This document shows positions 1 through 5,283 of a stretch of 36,423 nucleotides of DNA, one piece after another; within the stretch, counting starts at the first letter, position 1, and every line of letters starts with the position of its first letter. Under the pieces are notes generated by a model, which worked only from the letters and a program-made list of their open reading frames with translations, did not search any database and was not told where the DNA came from. Made by a program: the position numbers and the translations under genes. Source of the stretch: an uncultured Eubacteriales bacterium (lineage in GTDB: Bacteria > Bacillota > Clostridia > Oscillospirales > Acutalibacteraceae); contig ONVG01000001.1 of the NCBI GenBank assembly GCA_900321195.1, positions 1-36,423 of the forward strand, read 5' to 3'.

Positions 1-89
1 CCATCTGTCAAAATCCGATTGTTTATATAGAGCAACCGAGCCGTCCGCCATTTGTCGCCTTTATAAAATTTTTCAGCCCATTTTTTCAT
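1..89 (-). CDS. HNH endonuclease, N-terminal fragment (runs off the left end)
   Basis: An ATG at 89 opens a frame that is still open at base 1, giving 29 complete codons. The peptide begins MKKWAEKFYKGDKWR and continues through a segment ending RILTDG. This matches the N-terminus of the small phage HNH endonucleases found beside terminase genes, where the DG is usually followed by the first zinc-binding Cys pair. The Cys and HNH residues lie outside the window, so the call rests on the N-terminal helix and on position just downstream of the late regulator. Such HNH proteins help the terminase cut at cos in HK97-like phages. If bases 1 and 36423 were directly joined, the frame would stop within about six codons, so sequence is probably missing there. 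Confidence 0.65.
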   Translation of the reverse strand, partial: MKKWAEKFYKGDKWRTARLLYINNRILTD

Positions 90-92
90 TTT

Positions 93-425
93 TTACTCTC
101 TTTTTTCTTGATCCAACAGGAAAAAGAACAGTCGTCTTATTCTCCTGTAAGTCGAACGGCTGCACGGAATACTATGTCTCATATACAGATGATCGTATGT
201 TATATCCTCTCTTGTAACAGATGAAAGAATGTCCACGAACAGACTATCCATTCTTGAACCGTTGTAAATTGCTTTCAGAGCCCGGTGTAAAGCATCCTCA
301 ACGATTTTCCGCCGCCTGTCTGTTATTCCCCATTTCGGATATTGAAGGCACCAATAATAAAGTTCACGGTACCTGTATCTGCTTATCCCATATTCGCTAA
401 GCTTCAGATCCCTTCTCTTCGACAT
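93..425 (-). CDS. RinA/ArpU-like late transcription regulator
   Basis: This 110-residue basic protein begins MSKRRDLKLSEYGISRYRYR, the signature start of a family found just upstream of HNH-terS in Firmicutes phages (RinA/ArpU-type activators of late genes). The C-terminus has a helix-turn-helix-like stretch (about residues 80-105) with a Ser-Thr-Tyr-Arg-Arg segment and the aromatic end RLFFFLL typical of the family. The protein is shorter than many relatives, which run about 140-160 residues. It is the second-to-last gene of the early operon, four bases from its upstream neighbour. It probably switches on terminase and structural transcription; the site it recognises cannot be seen. Confidence 0.65.
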   Translation of the reverse strand: MSKRRDLKLSEYGISRYRYRELYYWCLQYPKWGITDRRRKIVEDALHRALKAIYNGSRMDSLFVDILSSVTREDITYDHLYMRHSIPCSRSTYRRIRRLFFFLLDQEKRE

Positions 426-428
426 GAT

Positions 429-626
429 CTATTTCCTTTCTTTCAGCTTTCTCTGCATATTCATAAACGCTCTTTCGGAATACTGCACCAGTGCTTCTTC
501 CGGGTTTGTCGTTATAAAGGTTGAACCGTCTTTGGAATTGTAAATGAGATGTTCTCCCGTTCCGGGATTATAATACCATCCCACTCCCGCTGATGGATCA
601 ACCTTCTTCATTCCTTTGACATTCAT
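429..626 (-). CDS. Small phage protein of unknown function
   Basis: This encodes a 65-residue soluble protein with a Gly/Tyr-rich centre (GVGWYYNPGTGEHLIYN) and a basic C-terminus (MQRKLKERK). The start codon lies immediately after the stop of the VRR-NUC frame, so translation is probably coupled. I do not recognise the family. Its place between a nuclease and the late regulator suggests an early lytic accessory role, but nothing in the sequence specifies one. No membrane segment, Cys pair or nucleotide-binding motif is present. Confidence 0.6.
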   Translation of the reverse strand: MNVKGMKKVDPSAGVGWYYNPGTGEHLIYNSKDGSTFITTNPEEALVQYSERAFMNMQRKLKERK

Positions 627-944
627 TCAGATCCCGCTTTCTTCAATATCAAGATAACGGCATATAGTCCTTGCTGCTTCCTGCCAGCTGTAACATACCG
701 CTGTTGCATATCCTTGCGCCGACAGAAAAACAAGCCACTTGACCTGTTCCTCTGTCGGCTTGTTCTTACCGTATTTCATTTCTATCCTCAAGCCGTGATA
801 ACCTTTTCTTGCGACCGGCAGATCAAGATCAGGCACTCCTGCTCTGACTCCCTGCCTTTTGAGGTTGACTGCTTCTTTCTTGTTGCGGCTTCCGCCGTTC
901 GGAATATGGTGCAGATATTCAAGCTCTTTGTACTTTCCGGACAT
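627..944 (-). CDS. VRR-NUC domain nuclease (5' part in another frame)
   Basis: This 105-residue frame holds the VRR-NUC nuclease core of the PD-(D/E)XK superfamily: HHIPNGGSRNKKEA, then GVRAGVPDL (catalytic Asp), then GLRIEMKYGKNKPTEEQ (the E-x-K pair), and a C-terminal CYSWQEAARTI helix. Phage VRR-NUC proteins act in replication or recombination as structure-specific nucleases. The family's expected N-terminal helix (HEAIEQQHLFQWAAF) is encoded directly upstream in the same frame, but that extension has no ATG, GTG or TTG. The first available ATG is in mid-domain. The missing start lies in the overlapping ORF at 788-1141, so the gene appears split by a one-base indel near 1003-1015. The catalytic core itself is intact. 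Confidence 0.75.
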   Translation of the reverse strand: MSGKYKELEYLHHIPNGGSRNKKEAVNLKRQGVRAGVPDLDLPVARKGYHGLRIEMKYGKNKPTEEQVKWLVFLSAQGYATAVCYSWQEAARTICRYLDIEESGI

Positions 945-1141
945 AAATGCCGCCCACTGAAACAGATGCTGCTGTTCAATTGCTTCGTGCTGTATAAGAA
1001 CGCCTTTATTCTTTCCTCTGCCGCTGTGAATTGCAGATCGTCAATAAAATCGCATAGCTGCGCATCTGTCATTTTCCTGACCTTTACCGCTGTGTCATGC
1101 TGCCTTTTCTCAAGAGGTGTCTTCCTGTAATTCTTCTTCAT
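788..1141 (-). CDS. ORF with strong RBS; likely 5' part of the frameshifted VRR-NUC gene
   Basis: Translation starts at ATG 1141 behind a strong AAGGAG site eight bases upstream, overlapping the end of the rep gene. The first 44 or so residues (MKKNYRKTPLEKRQHD to AAEER) look like real protein. The rest of this frame is low-quality sequence lying over the VRR-NUC domain in a different frame. Restoring one A in the A-rich tract near 1003-1015 would fuse these 44 residues through NKGVLIQHEAIEQQ to the VRR-NUC core, giving a protein of about 171 residues. No good -1 slippery heptamer is present, so a real mutation or a sequencing error is more likely than programmed frameshifting. The 117-residue product as read is probably not functional. 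Confidence 0.45.
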   Translation of the reverse strand: MKKNYRKTPLEKRQHDTAVKVRKMTDAQLCDFIDDLQFTAAEERIKAFLYSTKQLNSSICFSGRHLCPESTKSLNICTIFRTAEAATRKKQSTSKGRESEQECLILICRSQEKVITA

Positions 1142-2048
1142 TCGTTTTTCTCCTTCCGATAAAACTGTCTATGTATTCGTCATCATCAAACCAATCGTTC
1201 ATATCCCATTCGGACTCCTGGGAGTTTCTGTACATAACCAGTGATACATACCACTGCTGATTGAACCGATTTTGCCCGGTCACTATTTTCACGACCCTGT
1301 ATCCCCGATACCGCCGTTCCCAGTACTCCCTGTCTTCCTGATGAACAGTACCCATCAGCTCAACTCTGCGGCTTGTCAGCTTACCGTCTTTTATTTTTTC
1401 TTCCGGCTTTCTGAGATTACGTGAACAAACAAATTTTTTTGCCCCGGGCGGTGCGTAGGAATGATCCGCCTGCTTGACAAGGTAAGCGCCTATTTTTTCA
1501 GGTCCCCAGTAGTCAGGATCATACCTGTCAGCTTTGCGGGATATGCCCTTATTCCAGATACTTCTGTAATCTCTCCAGTCTCTTTCATATCCGCATCCGG
1601 ACAATATCAGATGGAAATGATATCCGCCCCGTTTTTTCGCTTCGATCGTGTAGATATATTTCAGCGGTTCTTCTGCCTTTCTGAGCTGTGCCCTGAGTTC
1701 CTTGTTTTTGGGTTCGGCTTTCAGCTTTGATCTCAGCTCTTCCGCTTTCCTTTCACGGAACGTCTTTATCCGCCGAAGGTAGTTAACTATATCCCGCTTG
1801 GCCTGCTCATACTCATCCGGTCTCTTATTCTCCGAATATGTCAGATGAATGATTACATCGCTTTCATCAAAATTTGCATTGAGCAGTCTGACCGCTCTCT
1901 TTTGCGCTTGCTTTTGATTGTATTTTGCCTGCTGCTCTGATGATACCTTCGACTTCGGACCTCTGAATATGTGCTTGCCGTCCCGTGTCACCGGATAGAT
2001 ATTCACTTCCAGCAGCTTCCCGGATTTTATCCTTTTCTCTCTTATCAT
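1110..2048 (-). CDS. HUH-type rolling-circle replication initiator (REP_ORF2-G2P-like)
   Basis: This 312-residue protein has the order of a rolling-circle Rep endonuclease. A strand motif with DVIIHLTYS lies near residues 64-72. The metal-binding HUH motif is GGYHFHLILSG (His144, His146). The catalytic motif is IGAYLVKQAD, with Tyr189 as the likely DNA-linked tyrosine and Lys192 nearby. The ATG at 2048 has a GAGG site eight bases upstream. It is the only recognisable replication protein in the window: there is no helicase, primase, loader or polymerase. The phage therefore probably replicates by nicking at an origin and using host enzymes, as P2 gpA and RCR plasmid Reps do. The leader is covered by an antisense RNA and an attenuator-like hairpin. 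The acidic C-terminus (about residues 280-312) looks disordered. Confidence 0.75.
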   Translation of the reverse strand: MIREKRIKSGKLLEVNIYPVTRDGKHIFRGPKSKVSSEQQAKYNQKQAQKRAVRLLNANFDESDVIIHLTYSENKRPDEYEQAKRDIVNYLRRIKTFRERKAEELRSKLKAEPKNKELRAQLRKAEEPLKYIYTIEAKKRGGYHFHLILSGCGYERDWRDYRSIWNKGISRKADRYDPDYWGPEKIGAYLVKQADHSYAPPGAKKFVCSRNLRKPEEKIKDGKLTSRRVELMGTVHQEDREYWERRYRGYRVVKIVTGQNRFNQQWYVSLVMYRNSQESEWDMNDWFDDDEYIDSFIGRRKTNEEELQEDTS

Positions 2049-2097
2049 TTTTCGACCTCGTTCCCGTTGATAAGATAATACGGATATTCAAGCTCAA

Positions 2098-2117
2098 AAG
2101 CGGCTTAAAAACCGCTT
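2098..2117 (-). terminator. Hairpin with short T-tract in the rep leader (possible attenuator)
   Basis: Six-base arms AAGCGG and CCGCTT flank an eight-base loop, 50 bases upstream of the rep start. On the minus strand the hairpin is followed by TTTTGAG, a weak intrinsic terminator. It is placed to act as a transcriptional attenuator of rep, as the repC leader of pT181 does. This function is inferred from position and structure only. Confidence 0.35.
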
Positions 2118-2123
2118 AAAAAC

Positions 2124-2152
2124 TTGACTTTCCGGAGTCGCCGTGGTATAAT
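2124..2152 (+). promoter_or_regulatory. Sigma-A promoter for RNA antisense to the rep leader
   Basis: The -35 is TTGACT (2124-2129) and the -10 is TATAAT (2147-2152), with a 17-base spacer. A TG one base before the -10 gives an extended -10. This is among the best promoter matches in the window. It points away from rep, into the intergenic region, with a start expected near 2159. No coding frame with a ribosome site follows before the terminator at 2193-2235. Confidence 0.7.
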
Positions 2153-2158
2153 TCAATT

Positions 2159-2235
2159 GTCTTGAAATATCGGAACCGACGACTCCGATCCGCCCGTGGA
2201 CAGACGTTTGCCCTGCTCTGTTCATGGGTCTTTTT
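2159..2235 (+). ncRNA. Candidate antisense RNA (about 76 nt) against the rep mRNA leader
   Basis: The transcript from the 2124 promoter ends in a strong intrinsic terminator: arms at 2193-2204 and 2217-2228 (12 pairs including a wobble, one bulge), then TCTTTTTC. The whole RNA is complementary to the leader that any minus-strand rep mRNA coming from the early promoter must carry. This geometry matches the countertranscribed RNAs that limit Rep synthesis in RCR plasmids. Promoter, terminator and orientation are seen in the sequence; the regulatory role is inferred. An 8-bp inverted repeat (2133-2140 and 2180-2187) overlaps the promoter and could be a Rep site or part of the mRNA fold. Confidence 0.6.
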
Positions 2236-2455
2236 CTATGTTCAATGCTCTGAACATGATCTCGGCTCTTTCCGGATACATCTCCAGAAACTTCTCTCTG
2301 ATCTCTGCTTCAAACTCTATCCGTTCCTGATCGGATATCGGAAAATGCTGCGGCAGTCCTTTCCGCTTTTTAAAGCTTTCATATTTTTCGCGGATCCGGG
2401 GATCAGAGATATTAACGCAGAACCCGTATTCATTCATCGGCATGAAAATAGCCAT
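2222..2455 (-). CDS. Small early phage protein of unknown function
   Basis: This encodes a 77-residue charged protein starting MAIFMPMNEYGF. A TTG six bases earlier is possible, but the ATG has the better spacing from GAGGG. The second half is helical and acidic (EFEAEIREKFLEMYPERAEI). I do not recognise the family. It lies directly upstream of rep in the early operon, and its stop overlaps the right arm of the antisense-RNA terminator. Translation of its last codons could therefore affect folding of the rep leader. Confidence 0.6.
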   Translation of the reverse strand: MAIFMPMNEYGFCVNISDPRIREKYESFKKRKGLPQHFPISDQERIEFEAEIREKFLEMYPERAEIMFRALNIEKDP

Positions 2456-2457
2456 AC

Positions 2458-2667
2458 TCAACGTCCCTCATTTGCAATACGTTCTATCATCAGTTTGTCA
2501 TTGTAGCTTATGTACCCAAGTGCCCAGAGGTAGCTTGTGGCGGTTGCCATCGGAACACCCACAGCCTTTATTCTCCCGACTACCGCCGACAGTTTTCCCG
2601 GTGACGGTCTGATATAGGCATCTACTATTGCTCTTTTCTGCTCTGCTGTCATATCATTTATCTGCAT
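2458..2667 (-). CDS. Small early phage protein, probably helical DNA-binding
   Basis: The ATG at 2667 lies behind GGGAGTGATAACA, so the longer upstream frame is not needed. The 69-residue product starts MQINDMTAEQKRAIVDAY. A segment near residues 25-50 (KLSAVVGRIKAVGVPMATA) could form a helix-turn-helix-like fold. No family is recognised with confidence. It nearly abuts its downstream neighbour and belongs to the early operon between the HTH regulators and rep. Confidence 0.6.
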   Translation of the reverse strand: MQINDMTAEQKRAIVDAYIRPSPGKLSAVVGRIKAVGVPMATATSYLWALGYISYNDKLMIERIANEGR

Positions 2668-2680
2668 TGTTATCACTCCC

Positions 2681-2872
2681 TCAGACAGCTGAATACTTCC
2701 TTGGTATCGGACGGATGAACTCTTCATCTGTCCTCTTTTTTCTACCTCTTTTTTTAACAAGGGCAGTCATTTCCCTCTCAAGGTGATCTATTGCCCTTGC
2801 ATAATCCTCGATGGTGTCCAGCGGAGCGGTAAAATTTACTCCGCTGTTTTCCTTTATGCTAATTTTTCCCAT
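2681..2872 (-). CDS. Small early protein, paralogue of the 33783-34001 product
   Basis: This encodes a 63-residue protein starting MGKISIKENSGVNFTAP behind an AGGAG site nine bases upstream. The pattern K-I-x-x-N-S-G-V-x-x-x-A-P-x-D-T, followed by a helix and a basic Lys/Arg tail, is shared with the protein at 33783-34001, so the window holds two paralogues. The N-terminal half looks like a short beta unit, followed by a helix (DYARAIDHLEREMTALV). Function is unknown. Confidence 0.6.
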   Translation of the reverse strand: MGKISIKENSGVNFTAPLDTIEDYARAIDHLEREMTALVKKRGRKKRTDEEFIRPIPRKYSAV

Positions 2873-2948
2873 TGGCTTGTTCTCCTCTCAGATTCTCTGT
2901 TATTATGCACAGCATGAGCTTTAGTGCCAACAGTTTACGTTTATTCAT
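2859..2948 (-). CDS. 29-residue peptide, translationally coupled
   Basis: The ATG overlaps the stop of the upstream HTH gene as ATGA, and the frame ends inside the start of the next gene, so the three genes are tightly coupled. The peptide is basic at the N-terminus (MNKRK), then hydrophobic (LLALKLMLCIIT), then charged. It resembles the 28-residue peptide at 34760-34846 in layout and in the adjoining ribosome-site sequence. It may be a real small protein or a coupling leader. Confidence 0.4.
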   Translation of the reverse strand: MNKRKLLALKLMLCIITENLRGEQANGKN

Positions 2949-3193
2949 AATTTATCCACCTGCCCGATAATGAGCATATTCAATGGCACTTCACACGCTG
3001 CCGCTATTCTTATTAACTCACCTATTGTAAAGGTGTCCGGTCGTTTTTCCCTTCGAAGAAGTGTAGTATAAGGAATGGAAATTTTCAAAGCCCACTCCTT
3101 ATGAGACAGTTCCAGTCTATTCTGATGGTAAGCCATAACATCAAGAACTCTTTCCCCGGGATTTCGTGTCTTGTAGCTTTTAACTTTTGGCAT
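2945..3193 (-). CDS. XRE-like helix-turn-helix protein
   Basis: This 82-residue protein has a HTH near residues 30-70: LSHKEWALKISIPYTTLLRREKRPDTFTI reads as helix 2, turn and recognition helix of the Cro/C1 fold (positions are approximate, and the motif spans 3055-3110 in DNA). It follows the Cro-like gene and the zinc-ribbon gene in one overlapping cluster transcribed from the early promoter. It probably regulates early transcription together with the Cro-like protein. The basic N-terminus (MPKVKSYKTR) may add DNA contacts. Confidence 0.65.
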   Translation of the reverse strand: MPKVKSYKTRNPGERVLDVMAYHQNRLELSHKEWALKISIPYTTLLRREKRPDTFTIGELIRIAAACEVPLNMLIIGQVDKL

Positions 3194-3323
3194 TTAGTTC
3201 ACCTCTTTTTCTCCTGCATACCGGGCAGATGTAGTACTCGTACTTATCAAACTTGCTGACGTTCCACTCTGTCCCACAGTATATGCAGGTTTTGTATACC
3301 GCGCCCTCTTTCCGCTGTTTCAC
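3180..3323 (-). CDS. Zinc-ribbon miniprotein (47 residues), GTG start
   Basis: The GTG at 3323 overlaps the stop of the Cro-like gene as GTGA. The peptide has two Cys pairs, TCIYCGTEW and ICPVCRRKRG, separated by 17 residues, a classic zinc ribbon. The C-terminus overlaps the start of the next gene. Proteins of this kind are common second genes in clostridial phage early operons, but no function is established. Confidence 0.6.
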   Translation of the reverse strand: MKQRKEGAVYKTCIYCGTEWNVSKFDKYEYYICPVCRRKRGELNAKS

Positions 3324-3529
3324 TGCTGTACTCTCTCCCCGTAGACTAACTGGTCGACTGTCGTGCTCAGAGCCCTCGCTATCTTCACAGCGTTCTCAAG
3401 GTTCGGCACTTTCAGCCCTGTTTCAAACATGCTTATCGCCTGCTGTGTTATCTGGGCTTCTTCTGCAAGTTCTGTCTGGCTCATGTTTGCCTTTTCTCTG
3501 TAATGCCTGATATTTTCTCCCAATGCCAT
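3320..3529 (-). CDS. Cro-like XRE family regulator
   Basis: This 69-residue protein is a complete XRE HTH domain: NIRHYREKANMSQTELAEEA, then ITQQAISMFETGLKVPNLE, then a helix reading NAVKIARALSTTVDQLV. It is the first gene of the leftward lytic operon behind an AGGGGGGTG site, divergent from the repressor. Size and place are those of Cro: it should bind the operators at 3592-3676 and tip the switch toward lysis. It has no dimerisation or peptidase domain, so it is a minimal DNA-binding protein. Confidence 0.8.
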   Translation of the reverse strand: MALGENIRHYREKANMSQTELAEEAQITQQAISMFETGLKVPNLENAVKIARALSTTVDQLVYGERVQQ

Positions 3530-3567
3530 ATTTTCACCCCCCTTTTTTATTTTTACATTTTTGGTTG

Positions 3568-3596
3568 TTGACTTTGTGAATAAAAAATAATATACT
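3568..3596 (+). promoter_or_regulatory. Rightward promoter of the lysogeny operon
   Basis: The -35 is TTGACT (3568-3573) and the -10 is TATACT (3591-3596), with a 17-base spacer. The expected start is near 3603, giving a leader of about 165 bases before the repressor ATG. A palindrome (3592-3608, arms ATACTTA and TAAGTAT) covers the -10 and the start site, so a bound regulator would block it. The promoter faces the leftward promoter at 3654-3682. Confidence 0.55.
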
Positions 3597-3608
3597 TAAA
3601 GTAAGTAT
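3592..3608. promoter_or_regulatory. Palindromic operator over the rightward promoter
   Basis: Seven-base arms (ATACTTA and TAAGTAT) are separated by three bases and overlap the -10 of the rightward promoter. The sequence differs from the TACA-n4-TGTA palindromes further right, so this may be the Cro-like protein's site rather than the repressor's. That assignment is inference. Confidence 0.4.
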
Positions 3609-3653
3609 ATATATTTATTTGGGTTGTTACATTCTCGTTACAACCTTAACTGT

Positions 3654-3682
3654 ATTATAATTTACATTTATGTAGAAATCAA
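3654..3682 (-). promoter_or_regulatory. Leftward early (lytic) promoter with embedded operator
   Basis: On the minus strand the -35 is TTGATT (3677-3682) and the -10 is TATAAT (3654-3659), with a 17-base spacer. The palindrome TACATTTATGTA (3663-3674) fills the spacer, so a repressor dimer there would shut off the lytic operon. The start site should be near 3647, about 118 bases before the Cro-like ATG. Confidence 0.6.
3663..3674. promoter_or_regulatory. Repressor operator, copy 1 (TACA-n4-TGTA)
   Basis: A 12-base inverted repeat, TACATTTATGTA, is flanked by TT and GAAA. The same core recurs at 3733-3746 (CTACATTTTTGTAG). Two copies sharing flanks, one inside the early promoter and one just before the repressor gene, suggest cooperative binding and autoregulation by the repressor. 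Confidence 0.5.
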
Positions 3683-3732
3683 GTAAATTTTCTAAGTTCT
3701 TGTAGATTTGTAATGATTCCACAATTTCAGCT

Positions 3733-3746
3733 CTACATTTTTGTAG
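3733..3746. promoter_or_regulatory. Repressor operator, copy 2, upstream of the repressor RBS
   Basis: The perfect 14-base palindrome CTACATTTTTGTAG lies 24 bases before the repressor ATG. The half-site TGTAGATTTGTAA at 3701-3713 resembles a degenerate third site. It is well placed for feedback on repressor expression, either as a roadblock or in the mRNA leader. Confidence 0.45.
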
Positions 3747-3769
3747 AAAATATTGAAAGGAGTGATTAT

Positions 3770-4144
3770 ATGTTATTTTGGGAACGATTTTATAGTCTGT
3801 GTCTGTCAGTTAATAAAAAGCCTAATACAATTTGCAATGAATTAGGCTTCTCTTCAGCAACATCAACTCATTGGAAAAACGGAACAATGCCAAAAGGAGA
3901 TGCGTTGTTGTCACTTGCTGACTACTTTGACTGCTCGGTAGATTATCTGCTCGGACGAGAGGAAACAAAAAAAGCCGCTGTTCTATCAGTTGAGAGCAGC
4001 GACACTAAAAAAGAGCAGCTCATAAAAAACTATGAACTGCTCAATGATGAAGGGCAGGAAGACCTTCTGGACTATTCGGAGATGCTTGCAAGCAATCCGA
4101 GAAAAATAAAAGAAAGTAATAATTCTGTTCAAATGAATGCGTAA
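3770..4144 (+). CDS. CI-like phage repressor (XRE HTH)
   Basis: The ATG at 3770 has AAAGGAG nine bases upstream; a longer frame from 3713 lacks a ribosome site and would run through the operator. The 124-residue product has an N-terminal XRE domain (residues 5-63) with SATSTHWKNGTMPKGDALLS as turn and recognition helix and DCSVDYLLGRE closing the fold. The second half is a short helical tail with no S24 peptidase, so induction is unlikely to be by LexA-type self-cleavage. It heads a plus-strand operon with the DnaQ-like and channel genes (20- and 7-base gaps), so those genes should be expressed in lysogens. Confidence 0.75.
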   Translation: MLFWERFYSLCLSVNKKPNTICNELGFSSATSTHWKNGTMPKGDALLSLADYFDCSVDYLLGREETKKAAVLSVESSDTKKEQLIKNYELLNDEGQEDLLDYSEMLASNPRKIKESNNSVQMNA

Positions 4145-4163
4145 TTAAAGAAAGGATGATAAA

Positions 4164-5276
4164 ATGGATCCGATAGTAATTTTCTTTGTCATTATAATTG
4201 TCGTTTCAGTAATAATTTCAATACTATATTACAGTGCAATTAATAATAACAATAATTCTCCGCCATCACAACCCAAATACACATCCTCTAAACCTCAATA
4301 TACACCTGACTATGAACATGAACTTGAATACAAAAAAAATAAAAGCGTTGATATATCGTACAATACAACACACAATATGCCAAGTACCTACATAATTGTT
4401 GACGTCCAGACTACAGGCTTGGATTATTTCAAGGATAGTATTCTTGAGATCACTGCTGAAAGATATGACGAAGGAATAAAACATGATGACTTCCATAGCT
4501 ATTGTAAATATACTAAACACATCCCCGATGAAGCGTTTGCGGTTAATAATATTTTTTCATCAGATGTAAACAACGCTCCTTCTTTACGTATTGTACTTAA
4601 CGAATTTCTGAACTACATTAAAGATTATCCTCTTTTAACATACAATGCAGAATTTGAAATGAGTTTTTTACAGTATAATTGTATCACTAAACTTAAAAAA
4701 CGTATAAACAACAATGTTATTAATGGACTTGAATTGAGTAGAGAAAACCTGCCCGATCTTCATGATCACAAGCTGTCTACTATTCAAAAATATTTCAACG
4801 TAGTAAAAGGTCCTAAACACTCATATAACAATTGTAAAACAATCAATCACTTGTACCACTATTGCATACAAAGAGAAGAATCAATCAGTAAATATGGAGT
4901 AGCATTTTCATCAGATCCTTGCGAGCTGAACGATTTAGAAGTTAATTATCTTAATGAATTTGTAAAAATCTGTGTCAGAAATAAAATCAAGAAATCCTCA
5001 CTTTCAATCAGAAAGAGTGGAAAATATCTTATTGTTATGCGCAATCAAATACCACTTATTAAGTTTAAGCTTAACGGAAAATTAAACTATTTTTTGATAG
5101 ATATACCTTATAATAAATTTATATCAGAATGTCATACGGAAATAGAATGTGCTTCCGGAAGCAGTAACGAAATAGGAATGACAAGAGTATTATCAACATC
5201 TCCGGAGCAAATGAACGAGTTTAAAGAATACATTTTTACATCAAAAACAAGAGTCTGGTCAACTCAATCATTTTGA
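4164..5276 (+). CDS. Membrane-anchored DnaQ-fold protein with degenerate catalytic residues
   Basis: This 370-residue protein has an N-terminal membrane helix (about residues 4-25), a polar low-complexity linker (26-70), and a DEDDh (DnaQ/ribonuclease T-like) fold at about 74-235. The Exo I motif reads IIVDVQTTGLD, with Gln82 where the family has Glu. The Exo II region reads LTYNAEFEMSFL, with Glu165 for the usual Asp. The Exo III region reads KHSYNNCKTINHLY: His219 is kept but the Asp is Asn or Cys. Most metal ligands are therefore altered, so nuclease activity is doubtful; it may bind nucleic acid without cutting. The C-terminal 130 residues are unassigned. The gene is visibly more AT-rich than the structural genes, suggesting separate acquisition. 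Co-transcribed with a repressor and a K+ channel, it is a candidate exclusion or defence component. Confidence 0.7.
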   Translation: MDPIVIFFVIIIVVSVIISILYYSAINNNNNSPPSQPKYTSSKPQYTPDYEHELEYKKNKSVDISYNTTHNMPSTYIIVDVQTTGLDYFKDSILEITAERYDEGIKHDDFHSYCKYTKHIPDEAFAVNNIFSSDVNNAPSLRIVLNEFLNYIKDYPLLTYNAEFEMSFLQYNCITKLKKRINNNVINGLELSRENLPDLHDHKLSTIQKYFNVVKGPKHSYNNCKTINHLYHYCIQREESISKYGVAFSSDPCELNDLEVNYLNEFVKICVRNKIKKSSLSIRKSGKYLIVMRNQIPLIKFKLNGKLNYFLIDIPYNKFISECHTEIECASGSSNEIGMTRVLSTSPEQMNEFKEYIFTSKTRVWSTQSF

Positions 5277-5283
5277 ATAATAT

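Noticed and set aside
714..1130. 138-residue plus-strand ORF opposite VRR-NUC
   Set aside because: The translation is Phe/Ser/Cys-rich antisense noise over conserved minus-strand genes, with no ribosome site.
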